Source: Taibaiella sp041660405 (GTDB lineage: Bacteria > Bacteroidota > Bacteroidia > Chitinophagales > Chitinophagaceae). From it: DNA of 64,000 nt. Position 1 is the stretch's first letter, and each line of letters begins with the position of its first letter. The stretch is from contig JBAZWL010000003.1 in the NCBI GenBank assembly GCA_041660405.1, positions 177,447 through 241,446 of the forward strand, read 5' to 3'. Under the pieces are notes generated by a model. The model was not told where the DNA came from and did not search any database. It worked only from the letters and a program-made list of their open reading frames with translations. The position numbers were made by a program, and so were the translations under genes. Below, in pieces: positions 6,560 to 15,001 of the stretch.

Positions 6560-8611
6560 ATGAGAAATATTACCCGCTGCACCAATGCCGTTACCCGGTG
6601 TTGCTGTCTTGTATCACTGCTGCTTCTTTCCGGCTTCCTGGCTAAGGCGCAGTTCTCTGTAAGTGCCAATAAAACTGCTGCACAATTAAGCAATGCCTTA
6701 CTGGGCACAAGTTCGGGGATCACTATTAGTAATCCCGTATTAAATTGTCCTTCCAGCGCAAATGGTACTTATACCAATGTACCCAATGCTACATTAAGTG
6801 TGGGTGATGGTGTATTACTCACGAGTGGAAGTGCTGCAAACGTAGATAATCCCGCCACCTTTTTTGAAGATACAAACAATGGTGCCGGAGGAGATGCAAA
6901 TCTAACCACGCTCAGTGGCAACGCCACTTTGGACGCCTGTGTATTGGAATTCGATTTTGTGCCGCAAGGGGATTCTATTAAATTCAGATACCAGTTCGGT
7001 TCAGAGGAATACCCTGACTATACCTGTACGCAGTTCAATGATGTGTTTGGCTTCTTCATCAGCGGCCCCGGCTACGGATCTCCTACTAATATCGCCTTAG
7101 TGCCCGGCACAAATATAACAGTAGCTATTAACAGTGTAAACGGAGGTTCACCAACAGGCCAGGGTGTATTAAGCAACTGTACTGCTATGGGGCCAGGATC
7201 ACCATTCTCCGCTTATTTCATCAACCATGCCGGTTCCGGCAACAGGCCCGTTTACGATGGGTATACGACCACCTTTAATGCCAGGGCAAAGGTAACACCC
7301 TGCCAGAGCTATCATCTGAAATTAGGTGTAGCTGATGCATCAGACAGACGTCTTAGCTCTGGTGTGTTTATTGAATCAGGCAGCCTTACCATATTACCAC
7401 CGGTCATTACCGGTTGTCCTGGCAATATTATTCAAAATACCGGCATCAATGCAAATACCTGCAGTTCAGTAGTAATCTGGACTCCACCTACTGTAAATAA
7501 TAGTTGTCTTAACGTTACAACCTTTTCTTCGCACACACCAGGTTCTGTATTTCCGGTAGGCACCACACAGGTAACCTATTCCTTTACCAATGTCGGTGGC
7601 ACCAGCACCTGTACCTTCAATGTAACTGTGGTAGACAATGCACCTCCTGTAGCTTCTTGCCAAAACTACGTATTGAATCTTGTCAACGGAGCAGGAACAT
7701 TAACCGCTGCAAATATTAATAATGGAAGTACAGACAACTGTGGTATTGTTAGCATGAGTGTGAGCCCTAATACCTTTACTTGCGCTGATACCGGCGTTCA
7801 TACCGTTACCTTAACGGTTACGGATGCTGCCGGGAATTCGGATACCTGTAAGTCAACTGTAACTGTTGTGTTCCCTACATGTAATATAGCCATTACGCCT
7901 TCCAATAACACTTATACAGGTGGTGTACTCAATAATATTTATCTTGGTTATGGCCCGCAAAGCGCTACACTCACTGCTAATGGTGGTACCGGAACGTATT
8001 CCTGGTCGCCTTCAACTAACCTTAGTTGCAGTACCTGTCAAAATCCTGTGTTTACCCCAACGCTGCCGGGCACTTATGTCTATACGGCTACCATTACTTA
8101 TGCCAACGGATGCAAGACCAGCTGCTCTGTAACCATGTGTGTAAAGGAAGTAAGAGTTAACGGTTACCAGGGAAGGGCTGTATGGGTATGCCATAAAACA
8201 GCAGCAAATCCTCTTGGCCTTAATCAGATTGTACTTCTGGCTGCAGTCCCTTCACATATCGGACCTCATCCTAACGATTTTCTGGGTAGATGTGACCAGG
8301 TTTGTCCACCTGAATACGGCACAGATATGAGGCCTACGGGATTGGCATCTATTACAATCACAGGCGACTTAATAGTAAACGCTTACCCTAATCCATTTAC
8401 CAATGAGCTGCACCTTAAAATTGAGAGCAATACTACTACACCGGTCGACATCTTGATCTATGATCTTGCAGGGAAAAATCTGCAATCCATTATGGGGCAA
8501 AAAGTGAATTCCGATATCATTATAGGAACGCAATTAACCTCCGGCATATACTTCATAGATGTGAAGCAAGGAGCGTTATCGCAAAAAATGAGAATTGTAA
8601 AAATTAAATAA
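6560..8611 (+). CDS. Choice-of-anchor L surface protein with HYR repeat and T9SS type A tail
   Basis: 683 residues. After a signal peptide (ending near AKAQ) residues about 35-275 form the choice-of-anchor L domain, with the hallmark run ACVLEFDFVPQGDSIKF and FGSEEYPDYTC followed by NDVFGFFISGPG. Residues about 280-355 read as a HYR-type Ig module (CPGNIIQNTG...FPVGTTQVTYSFTN), then a second Ig-like module to about 435 and a cysteine-rich PKD-like part (YSWSPSTNLSCSTCQNP). The C-terminus (AYPNPFTNELHL, VDILIYDLAGK, LTSGIYFIDV) is a type A T9SS sorting domain. It should be a cell-surface or released adhesin-like protein. Its N-terminal domain is paralogous to that of the 20227-22440 protein. 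Confidence 0.88.
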   Translation: MRNITRCTNAVTRCCCLVSLLLLSGFLAKAQFSVSANKTAAQLSNALLGTSSGITISNPVLNCPSSANGTYTNVPNATLSVGDGVLLTSGSAANVDNPATFFEDTNNGAGGDANLTTLSGNATLDACVLEFDFVPQGDSIKFRYQFGSEEYPDYTCTQFNDVFGFFISGPGYGSPTNIALVPGTNITVAINSVNGGSPTGQGVLSNCTAMGPGSPFSAYFINHAGSGNRPVYDGYTTTFNARAKVTPCQSYHLKLGVADASDRRLSSGVFIESGSLTILPPVITGCPGNIIQNTGINANTCSSVVIWTPPTVNNSCLNVTTFSSHTPGSVFPVGTTQVTYSFTNVGGTSTCTFNVTVVDNAPPVASCQNYVLNLVNGAGTLTAANINNGSTDNCGIVSMSVSPNTFTCADTGVHTVTLTVTDAAGNSDTCKSTVTVVFPTCNIAITPSNNTYTGGVLNNIYLGYGPQSATLTANGGTGTYSWSPSTNLSCSTCQNPVFTPTLPGTYVYTATITYANGCKTSCSVTMCVKEVRVNGYQGRAVWVCHKTAANPLGLNQIVLLAAVPSHIGPHPNDFLGRCDQVCPPEYGTDMRPTGLASITITGDLIVNAYPNPFTNELHLKIESNTTTPVDILIYDLAGKNLQSIMGQKVNSDIIIGTQLTSGIYFIDVKQGALSQKMRIVKIK

Positions 8612-8620
8612 TTTTCACAA

Positions 8621-8665
8621 AGCACAATAAATGCCCTGGTTATATATCAGGGCATTTATTGTGCT
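8621..8665 (+). terminator. Long hairpin terminator
   Basis: An 18-bp perfect inverted repeat (AGCACAATAAATGCCCTG and its complement) around a 9-base loop, 9 bases after the stop of the surface-protein gene. Confidence 0.8.
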
Positions 8666-8757
8666 TTATTCTTAACATTTTATCAATACCCTCATTCAAA
8701 GAAATAATCCTACATTTCCGTTTGCATTTTTAATTTTAATAAAAAGAATAGCAGGGT

Positions 8758-8916
8758 ATGAAAAGAAGAATTTATCTGATCGCAGCACTGGCATTGATCA
8801 ATATAGTGATTATGAAATACAACGAATTTAAAGGGGAAAAGAAAGGAAATACATTGGCGATAACAGAGAATGAAGGTCTTACTGCAGATAGTCTTTTATC
8901 TTCTTCACATAAATAG
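8758..8916 (+). CDS. Small 52-residue membrane-anchored or secreted protein
   Basis: An ATG-TAG frame of 52 codons, beginning MKRRIYLIAALALINIVIM: a basic start and a hydrophobic stretch of about 15 residues, then a charged tail (KYNEFKGEKKGN) ending in Ser/His-rich residues. It has its own space between two strong terminators (8621-8665 and 8933-8967), a purine-rich AGCAGGGT just before the ATG, and codon use like its neighbours. This makes a real gene plausible, though no family is recognised. It could be a single-pass membrane peptide. An opposite-strand frame here has no signal or motif and is probably its shadow. Confidence 0.5.
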   Translation: MKRRIYLIAALALINIVIMKYNEFKGEKKGNTLAITENEGLTADSLLSSSHK

Positions 8917-8932
8917 AAATTATCCATAAAAT

Positions 8933-8967
8933 ACAAAAGCCGGAACTGATTCAGTTCCGGCTTTTGT
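8933..8967. terminator. Bidirectional terminator between the small gene and etfA
   Basis: ACAAAAGCCGGAACTGA and its exact complement flank a single base, giving a 17-bp stem. A-runs on the left and T-runs on the right let it serve both convergent genes. Confidence 0.85.
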
Positions 8968-8991
8968 TGTAAAGGAATTATCAGCAAGCTC

Positions 8992-9972
8992 TTAGTTATG
9001 AGCAGCTTTAAACTTATTTACCGCTTCAGTAAGTTTAGGCAGTATTTCAAAAGCATCACCCACTACACCATAGTCGGCAGCTTTAAAGAACGGTGCTTCA
9101 GGATCTTTGTTGATCACCACAATAGTCTTAGAACTATTAACACCTGCAAGATGTTGGATAGCGCCGGAAATACCTACAGCGATATACAAGTTAGGACGAA
9201 TGGTACCACCGGTCTGACCTACGTGCTCATGGTGAGGACGCCAGTGCGCATCAGCTACCGGACGGCTACAAGCCAACGTAGCACCTAATGCTTTACCCAG
9301 ATCTTCCAGTACGCCCCAGTTTTCAGGACCTTTAAGGCCACGTCCGCCAGATACTACCAGTTCTGCTTCGCTCAATGGAATTTCACCTTTCACTACATCT
9401 TCCGATACTTTCTTAACACCAAAATCGGCATCGCTCAAGGTAGCGTTCAATGCTTCTACAGTTACAGCACCTTCCGTTTTAACTATACCAAAAGTATTGG
9501 GAACAAGAGATATTACTTTAACATCGGAATTCACTTTTACAAAGGCAAATGCTTTGCCGGAGAATACGGTTTTCTTTACCACAAAGCCATTATCAACAGT
9601 AGGGTAGCCGATAGCTCCGGATACCAGGCCCGCTTTAAGCTGAGCAGCTACCATACCGCCTACAGCTTTACCACTTACATTATAAGATACAATAACTACT
9701 TTAGCACCGCTTTGCTGAGCAGCAGCAGTAATTGCCTTGGCGTAAGCTCTTGCATTAAAATTATCAAAACGGCTATCGTTAAGGTGCAATACTTTGGTAG
9801 CACCATACTGACCCACCAGGTTCAATTCGTCATTACTTACAGTACCTAACACTACGGCAACTACATCACCGCCACCAATGCGTTTTGCAGTTTCTGCAGC
9901 GTAGTTCACGGTTTCAAAGGCCTTTTTCTTGAAAGTACCTTGTGTATGATCAACAAATACTAATACAGACAT
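8992..9972 (-). CDS. etfA: Electron transfer flavoprotein, alpha subunit
   Basis: 326 residues, the usual length. The N-terminal half is the nucleotide-fold domain. The C-terminal FAD domain is diagnostic: GGRGLKGPENWGVLEDLG (about 210-227), ATLACSRPVAD, GQTGGTIRPNLYIAVG and ISGAIQHLAG (about 270-280), which hold the flavin. EtfA pairs with EtfB in the cytoplasm, accepts electrons from acyl-CoA dehydrogenases and other flavoenzymes, and passes them to ETF:quinone oxidoreductase. It follows etfB on the same strand after a 152-base low-complexity spacer, so the two are probably co-transcribed. Confidence 0.96.
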   Translation of the reverse strand: MSVLVFVDHTQGTFKKKAFETVNYAAETAKRIGGGDVVAVVLGTVSNDELNLVGQYGATKVLHLNDSRFDNFNARAYAKAITAAAQQSGAKVVIVSYNVSGKAVGGMVAAQLKAGLVSGAIGYPTVDNGFVVKKTVFSGKAFAFVKVNSDVKVISLVPNTFGIVKTEGAVTVEALNATLSDADFGVKKVSEDVVKGEIPLSEAELVVSGGRGLKGPENWGVLEDLGKALGATLACSRPVADAHWRPHHEHVGQTGGTIRPNLYIAVGISGAIQHLAGVNSSKTIVVINKDPEAPFFKAADYGVVGDAFEILPKLTEAVNKFKAAHN

Positions 9973-10124
9973 TGTAATTGGGAAATTAGATTTTAGAAAT
10001 TAGATTTTAGAAATTAGATTTTAGACATAAGATTTGAAAAACACAATTCAACAATTTAGCACTTCAACAATTTAACAATGACATCATCAAATCACCAAAT
10101 TATCGAATCACCAAATCTATTCTA
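9973..10124. repeat. Low-complexity direct repeats between etfB and etfA
   Basis: Three tandem copies of a 16-base unit like TTAGAAATTAGATTTT (about 9985-10025) are followed by spaced copies of CAACAATTTA and of AAATCACCAAATTATCG-like words. No reading frame. Similar word-repeat spacers occur at 15637-15745 and 50168-50244. Confidence 0.75.
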
Positions 10125-10868
10125 TTATATCACTTTAGCCTGGCTGTGTAATGCTTCTACTAGCTCGTCCATCTGGTCTACGTTAAACAGTTTTACACCT
10201 GTTTTAGCCGGAGGCAATTCATAAGAAACGATCTCTGTTAAAGTATCAACGGCTGCAGGTTCTACAACGTTTAAAGGCTTGGTACGAGCGGCCATAATAC
10301 CACGCATGTTTGGTATGCGGGCTTCTGCCATACCTTTCTGGCAGGAAATAACTGCAGGTAAGGTAACTGTATCTGTTTCTTCTCCGCCTTCTATTTCTCT
10401 TTTCACCGTAACATTACCGCCTTCAACATTAAGGCTTGTAGCAAAACCAACAAAGTTATAATCCAAAACACCTGCTATAGTGGCACCAACAGATGCATTA
10501 TTGTAATCGATAGATTCTTTACCGGCAAGAATAAGATCGTAGCCTTTATCTTTTGCAAATGCAGCGATTTGGGCAGCTACAAGATAAGTATCGTGGCTTT
10601 CAGTATTGATGCGGAAAGCCTGCTCACCACCAAGAGCCAATGCCTTACGCATTACGGCTTCGGCACCCGGGTTACCTACGGTTACAAGATGTACTTCGGT
10701 TGCAGCGCCGGCTTCCTTCAATTCCAATGCACGTACCAGGGCATACCACTCATCGTAAGGATTGATGATGTAGGTAACACCTTGTTCGTTAAATTTAGTA
10801 TTGTTATCCGTGAAAGCAATTTTCGCAGTAGTGTCCGGTGCCTGGGCAATACAAACAAGTATTTTCAT
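10125..10868 (-). CDS. etfB: Electron transfer flavoprotein, beta subunit
   Basis: 247 residues, standard for EtfB. It opens with MKILVCIAQAPDTTAKI and shows the AMP-binding and family signature regions LILAGKESIDYNNASVG (about 122-138) and VTVKREIEGG...LPAVISCQKGMAEARIPNMRGIM (about 155-200). EtfB binds structural AMP and carries the recognition loop that docks on acyl-CoA dehydrogenases. It is the first gene of the etfBA unit. A -7 element (10912-10919) and a FadR-like palindrome (10957-10980) lie upstream, which fits control by fatty-acid supply. Confidence 0.96.
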   Translation of the reverse strand: MKILVCIAQAPDTTAKIAFTDNNTKFNEQGVTYIINPYDEWYALVRALELKEAGAATEVHLVTVGNPGAEAVMRKALALGGEQAFRINTESHDTYLVAAQIAAFAKDKGYDLILAGKESIDYNNASVGATIAGVLDYNFVGFATSLNVEGGNVTVKREIEGGEETDTVTLPAVISCQKGMAEARIPNMRGIMAARTKPLNVVEPAAVDTLTEIVSYELPPAKTGVKLFNVDQMDELVEALHSQAKVI

Positions 10869-10911
10869 TAGCTGAAATATTTTAGCTGTAAAAGATGAAT
10901 TAAAATGAGCG

Positions 10912-10919
10912 CAAAGATA
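10912..10919 (-). promoter_or_regulatory. -7 promoter element of etfBA
   Basis: Minus-strand TATCTTTG matches TAnnTTTG, 43 bases upstream of the etfB start. The -33 element is not obvious. Confidence 0.55.
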
Positions 10920-10956
10920 AATAAGAAATAGTATTGGAAAGTAATTTTACGGTCAA

Positions 10957-10980
10957 AAAAATGAACGAACATTCATTTTT
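10957..10980. promoter_or_regulatory. FadR/TetR-type palindrome upstream of etfBA
   Basis: AAAAATGAA-CGAACA-TTCATTTTT: 9-bp perfect arms around 6 bases. TGAA(C/T)GAA...TTCA is the type of site bound by TetR-family fatty-acid regulators (for example Bacillus FadR, whose regulon includes etf genes). The site is about 40 bp upstream of the -7 element. Which protein binds it is not shown in this window. Confidence 0.6.
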
Positions 10981-11001
10981 AATAAAAGTATATATTTGGT
11001 T

Positions 11002-11034
11002 AGCCCTATAAGGGTTTCAAACCCTTATAGGGCT
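11002..11034. repeat. 33-bp perfect palindrome, copy 1
   Basis: Arms AGCCCTATAAGGGTTT and complement around one C. The same palindrome with a 14-base identical core sits at 38869-38901. It may be an interspersed REP-like element rather than a simple terminator, since no T-run follows. Confidence 0.75.
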
Positions 11035-11050
11035 CTATAAAAGATCTGAA

Positions 11051-11090
11051 TATAAAACAGGGACTGAAAAGCTTCAGTCCCTGTTTTATA
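11051..11090 (-). terminator. Terminator of the DUF6089 gene
   Basis: An 18-bp perfect stem, TATAAAACAGGGACTGAA and complement, around loop AAGC; 16 bases after the stop of the 11107-11985 gene. Confidence 0.85.
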
Positions 11091-11106
11091 TAATATGTTA
11101 TAACTA

Positions 11107-11985
11107 CTATCTTCTTCCGAAAATACGGGGGCAAGTAGTCTGGATGTATTTTTTTACATTACCGAAGGCATCAAAGTAAATAGTTACCGAAAGGCCTGCA
11201 GTCCAATACCAGTCGTTACGTTTGTAATCGCCACGTTGGAATTTGTAGTTAGGATAATTGCCATCCCAATTGTTTTGCACGTTTCCACGGTAAGCCATAT
11301 CAACAGATTTCTGGCCTTTGTAAGCAAGCAAAGTATCCAGGTTTGCATATGAACGACTCACATCATCCATATAGTCTGTAGTAGTATAACGCAAACCTAC
11401 TTCGGCAGAGATCATGAGCGTATTGCCTACAAAACATTTAATACCACCACCAAAAGGGAACATGGCATTTACCAATGGATACACTTTCCTGTCGGGATAT
11501 TGGGATAAACCCTGCCCTTCAGTACTCATATTGCGCAGTACTACTTTTTGATCGCCATCATCTTTAGCAAATGGGCTGCCATAGAAAGCGCCGATACCTG
11601 CAAATATGTATGGGGTAAAGTGGAACTTCTCCATATCGATCGGCAGCAGGTTCAATTCAAAGGCACCATATACTTCTACCATGTTATTGGCAAAACTTAG
11701 GTTGCGCAATTTATTGGAAGCTACTTCCGAAAGGCTATCAGCAGCTGTGATCCTGATGTAAGAAGCGCCGAAACGGAAACCTACACTTGGATTTACAAAG
11801 TACTTATAGATAATACCGCCACTGGGCTTGTATGTCCTGGCATTTACTGTTCCTGTCGGAATCCATTTGGTCTGCAAGTCGCCGTAATAATTGGCGACAC
11901 CACCCCATATGCCAATTTCGTGATGCTTCTGTGCAGAAGCAAGCAATGGAAGGGCAATAAGGCATGAAAGTAATAGTCTTTTCAA
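11107..11985 (-). CDS. DUF6089-type outer-membrane beta-barrel protein
   Basis: 292 residues. The signal peptide (MKRLLLSCLIALPLLASAQ) is followed by EIGIWGGVANYYGDLQ, the typical opening of Bacteroidetes DUF6089 barrel proteins. The rest alternates strands and turns (YKYFVNPSVGFRFGASYI, FHFTPYIFAGIGAFYGSP, PFGGGIKCFVGNTLMISAEVGLRYT), ending in an aromatic strand (WTAGLSVTIYF) and a basic tail. It is expected to be an outer-membrane barrel, possibly linked to gliding or envelope organisation; no specific role can be read. Confidence 0.82.
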   Translation of the reverse strand: MKRLLLSCLIALPLLASAQKHHEIGIWGGVANYYGDLQTKWIPTGTVNARTYKPSGGIIYKYFVNPSVGFRFGASYIRITAADSLSEVASNKLRNLSFANNMVEVYGAFELNLLPIDMEKFHFTPYIFAGIGAFYGSPFAKDDGDQKVVLRNMSTEGQGLSQYPDRKVYPLVNAMFPFGGGIKCFVGNTLMISAEVGLRYTTTDYMDDVSRSYANLDTLLAYKGQKSVDMAYRGNVQNNWDGNYPNYKFQRGDYKRNDWYWTAGLSVTIYFDAFGNVKKYIQTTCPRIFGRR

Positions 11986-12188
11986 GGTAACAATTTTAGT
12001 ATTTAGTAATACAAATGCAAACCGGCATGGCAGGCATATCTAATACGCGATTAACAAAAGACGTTACAAATATAATTTTTAGAATCGAAAAACAAAAGGA
12101 AGGTTCATATTTTTTTAAAGCCAAATCAGGTATTTCTTTTTTCAAACACTAAAATCCAACTCATAATCAGCATTATCCATAGGCTAAA

Positions 12189-12587
12189 CTAAAGATTGTC
12201 TTGCCTGTAGATCTCTTTTCCCGAAGTGGAAACCAAACCACGGCTTTTACCAATAGCCATAAAAACAATAGCGGTAATAAATCCGAAAAGTACAAAACCA
12301 ATGATCCAGATTGCCTGTTCGCCTCCTGGGAGTTTTGGATTGCGGGCTACAAAAATTATTCCCAAAACCTTGTATAGAAGTCCTGAAATGATCAGAACAG
12401 CCAGTGCGGTAAGCATAAGTGGCGAAAAAAGCGTTTTAAAAAAATAAAAGGGATCAACAGGTATGCCTTCGTTATGCACAGCTACATGCATTACATTCAT
12501 TAGTCCATTAAAGTAAGTAGCAAAGAAAATAACCATCGCTACAATACTTATAATAAAAGCGGCAATAAATAGACGATACTGATTCAT
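12189..12587 (-). CDS. Small integral membrane protein
   Basis: 132 residues from the ATG at 12587; a TTG start 27 bases upstream is possible but less likely. Three strongly hydrophobic segments are visible: FIAAFIISIVAMVIFFATYF, LMLTALAVLIISGLLYKVLGIIF, and WIIGFVLFGFITAIVFMAIG. The last cytoplasmic tail is polar. No motif identifies a family, and no function is assigned. It is divergent from the E1 fusion gene, with about 110 bases between the two starts. Confidence 0.7.
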   Translation of the reverse strand: MNQYRLFIAAFIISIVAMVIFFATYFNGLMNVMHVAVHNEGIPVDPFYFFKTLFSPLMLTALAVLIISGLLYKVLGIIFVARNPKLPGGEQAIWIIGFVLFGFITAIVFMAIGKSRGLVSTSGKEIYRQDNL

Positions 12588-12670
12588 GTTTTTTTGTGAA
12601 TAAAAATACGACAATTAAAGCAGGAGCAACGATGTGAAGTTTAGGAGCGATGCACCTGATGTTTTTCTTT

Positions 12671-12678
12671 TACCTTTG
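12671..12678 (+). promoter_or_regulatory. -7 promoter element of the E1 fusion gene
   Basis: TACCTTTG followed by C, 19 bases before the ATG at 12698; the leader would be very short. The -33 element is not clear. Confidence 0.6.
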
Positions 12679-12697
12679 CGCCAAATTTTTTTGATTT

Positions 12698-14677
12698 ATG
12701 CAGTTTTCCCGCAAAGGAATATCAGATGATTTGTTGCTTGAGCTCTATCGTGAAATAGTGAAACCGAGGATGATAGAGGAGAAAATGCTAATCCTCCTTC
12801 GTCAGGGCAGAGTGAGCAAATGGTTCAGTGGTATTGGCCAGGAAGCCATTGCTGTAGGCGCAACTATGGCGCTGGATAGTGATGAATATGTGATGCCCTT
12901 GCACCGTAACCTGGGTGTATTCACGGTACGTAAAATGTCTTTTTCAAAATTATTCCTGCAATGGCAGGGCCGTAAAGACGGATTCAGCAAAGGCCGGGAG
13001 CGTTCTTTCCACTTTGGTAGCAATGAACATCATATTTGCGGAATGATATCCCACCTCGGCCCACAGCTTGCCATAGCAGATGGTATTGCCCTGGCGCATA
13101 AACTCAAAAAAGAAGATAAAGTTTCTCTTGCCTTTTCAGGTGATGGGGGAACGAGTGAAGGCGATTTTCACGAAGCGCTGAATACGGCTGCCGTATGGGG
13201 GTTGCCGGTTATTTTTATGATTGAAAATAATGGTTACGGTTTGAGTACGCCGGTTAATGAGCAATTTGTATGTAAGCAACTTGCCGATAAAGCTGTTGGT
13301 TATGGCATGAAGGGCATTACCATTGATGGTAACAATTTGTTGGAAGTATATAAAACGGTAAAAGAAGCCCGCGAATATTGTATCAGGGAACAAAAGCCGA
13401 TCCTTATAGAGGCGATGACCTTCCGTATGCGTGGACATGAGGAGGCCAGCGGCGTGAAATATGTGCCCAAAGAGCTTTTTGAAGAATGGGGAAAGAAAGA
13501 TCCGGTAAAGAACTTTGAAGATTATTTGCTCAAAGAAAAGATACTGAATCCTTCAAAAATTGAAGCGATCCGCGAAGTAATTCAACAGGAAATAGAAGAA
13601 GGATTGGAAATAGGCTTCGCCGCCCCCCCGGTTACGCCCGATACTGCTGAAGAAATTGCCGATGTGTACAAACCGTTTAAAGCAGCGACTACAGATATTT
13701 CCTCGTTGCCCCGCAGCGAAAAGAAAATGATCCAGGCTTTTAGCGATGGTATGAAGCAAGCCATGGAAAAGCACAACAACCTGGTGCTGATGGGCCAGGA
13801 TATTGCAGAATACGGCGGAGCCTTTAAACTTACCGAGGGACTTGTTGAAACTTTTGGTAAATCAAGAGTAAGAAATACACCATTGTGCGAAAGTGCTATA
13901 GTGGGTACAGCTCTTGGCTTATCTATCAAAGGTTTTAAGTCGATGATGGAGATGCAGTTTGCTGATTTCGTAACAGTAGGTTTCAACCAGATTATTAATA
14001 ACCTGGCCAAGATCTATTATCGTTGGGGACAAAATGCAGATGTGGTCGTGCGTATGCCAACAGGTGGTGGTGTAGGTGCCGGCCCATTCCATTCTCAAAG
14101 CAATGAAGCCTGGTTTACCCATACACCGGGATTAAAAGTAGTGTATCCATCAACTCCGGAAGATGCAAAAGGCTTACTGCTGGCTTCTTTTGAAGATCCC
14201 AATCCGGTAATGTTTTTTGAACACAAAGCGCTTTACCGTAGCATAAGTGGCATGGTGCCAGATGAATATTATACCATTGAAATAGGGAAAGCCCGTATAG
14301 TGCAAGAAGGTGATGATCTTACCATTATCACTTATGGTGCAGGGGTACATTGGGCTACGGAATATGCTAAACAGCATCCGGAGCTTTCCATATACATTTT
14401 GGATCTGCGTACTTTGTTGCCATTGGATTATGATGCCATCAAAGAAGCTGTGCTGAATACAGGGAAAGTATTGGTGCTGCACGAAGACACTTTAACCGGC
14501 GGACTTGGCGGCGAATTAAGTGCCTGGATCAATGAACATTGTTTTGAACACCTGGATGCACCGGTTATCCGTTGTGCCAGTCTGGATACACCTATTCCTT
14601 TCGCTATTGAGCTGGAGCAGAACTTTATGGCAAAAAAACGAATGGGTGAGTCTATTGAGAAGCTGGTTAAGTATTAA
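12698..14677 (+). CDS. 2-oxoacid dehydrogenase E1 component, fused alpha and beta subunits
   Basis: 659 residues. Residues 1 to about 330 match the E1 alpha subunit, with the thiamine diphosphate motif starting GDGGTSEGDFHEA (about 148) and closing at IENN (about 177). Residues about 345-659 match the E1 beta subunit (LMGQDIAEYGGAFKLT, MEMQFADFVTVGFNQI, MPTGGGVGAGPFHSQS, LEQNFMAKKRM). Such single-chain E1 enzymes are usual in Bacteroidetes and act on branched-chain 2-oxoacids or pyruvate, feeding an E2/E3 complex. Substrate cannot be fixed by reading; the branched-chain type is the nearer match. No E2 or E3 gene is adjacent. Confidence 0.92.
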   Translation: MQFSRKGISDDLLLELYREIVKPRMIEEKMLILLRQGRVSKWFSGIGQEAIAVGATMALDSDEYVMPLHRNLGVFTVRKMSFSKLFLQWQGRKDGFSKGRERSFHFGSNEHHICGMISHLGPQLAIADGIALAHKLKKEDKVSLAFSGDGGTSEGDFHEALNTAAVWGLPVIFMIENNGYGLSTPVNEQFVCKQLADKAVGYGMKGITIDGNNLLEVYKTVKEAREYCIREQKPILIEAMTFRMRGHEEASGVKYVPKELFEEWGKKDPVKNFEDYLLKEKILNPSKIEAIREVIQQEIEEGLEIGFAAPPVTPDTAEEIADVYKPFKAATTDISSLPRSEKKMIQAFSDGMKQAMEKHNNLVLMGQDIAEYGGAFKLTEGLVETFGKSRVRNTPLCESAIVGTALGLSIKGFKSMMEMQFADFVTVGFNQIINNLAKIYYRWGQNADVVVRMPTGGGVGAGPFHSQSNEAWFTHTPGLKVVYPSTPEDAKGLLLASFEDPNPVMFFEHKALYRSISGMVPDEYYTIEIGKARIVQEGDDLTIITYGAGVHWATEYAKQHPELSIYILDLRTLLPLDYDAIKEAVLNTGKVLVLHEDTLTGGLGGELSAWINEHCFEHLDAPVIRCASLDTPIPFAIELEQNFMAKKRMGESIEKLVKY

Positions 14678-14714
14678 GGGTGTTTTGGCAGATGGTTTTT
14701 ATTCAAAAATCTTT

Positions 14715-14744
14715 TTGTCATTCTGAAAAATACTTATACCTTTG
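14715..14744 (+). promoter_or_regulatory. Consensus housekeeping promoter of rpmH-rnpA-yidD
   Basis: TTG at 14715-14717 and TACCTTTG at 14737-14744 are separated by exactly 19 bases, a full match to the Bacteroidetes sigma-A consensus. The start codon of rpmH follows about 70 bases later. Confidence 0.85.
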
Positions 14745-14816
14745 CATTCCTTTTGAAAATTGAAACCGACGAGGTTAGATTTTCCTTGTAACGAATTTGC
14801 TTAATTAAAGAATAAT

Positions 14817-14972
14817 ATGAAACGTACTTATCAACCTTCACGTCGTCGTCGTAAATCTGTTCACGGATTCCGCAAGCGTATGGAATCTGCAAACGGGCGT
14901 AAAGTTTTGGCTTCCCGCCGTAAGAAAGGACGCAAGAAACTTACCGTTTCTGACGAGCTTCGTTTGAAATAA
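14817..14972 (+). CDS. rpmH: Large ribosomal subunit protein bL34
   Basis: 51 residues, beginning MKRTYQPSRRRRK and continuing HGFRKRMESANGRKVLASRR, the invariant bL34 pattern; the C-terminal tail KKLTVSDELRLK is typical of Bacteroidetes. Very basic, and sits deep in 23S rRNA. It heads the conserved rpmH-rnpA-yidD cluster under a consensus promoter. Confidence 0.98.
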   Translation: MKRTYQPSRRRRKSVHGFRKRMESANGRKVLASRRKKGRKKLTVSDELRLK

Positions 14973-15001
14973 AATCATTTCAAATTCTAATTCCGTTACC
15001 C

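Noticed and set aside
8772..8987. A 71-codon minus-strand frame
   Set aside because: It overlaps the 52-codon plus-strand gene and the bidirectional terminator and shows no protein-like features.
9973..10124. Possible CRISPR-like array
   Set aside because: The units are short, adjacent and degenerate, with no regular unique spacers and no cas genes nearby.
12189..12614. TTG start for the small membrane protein
   Set aside because: An ATG nine codons later begins MNQYRLFIAAF, a better start ahead of the first membrane segment.
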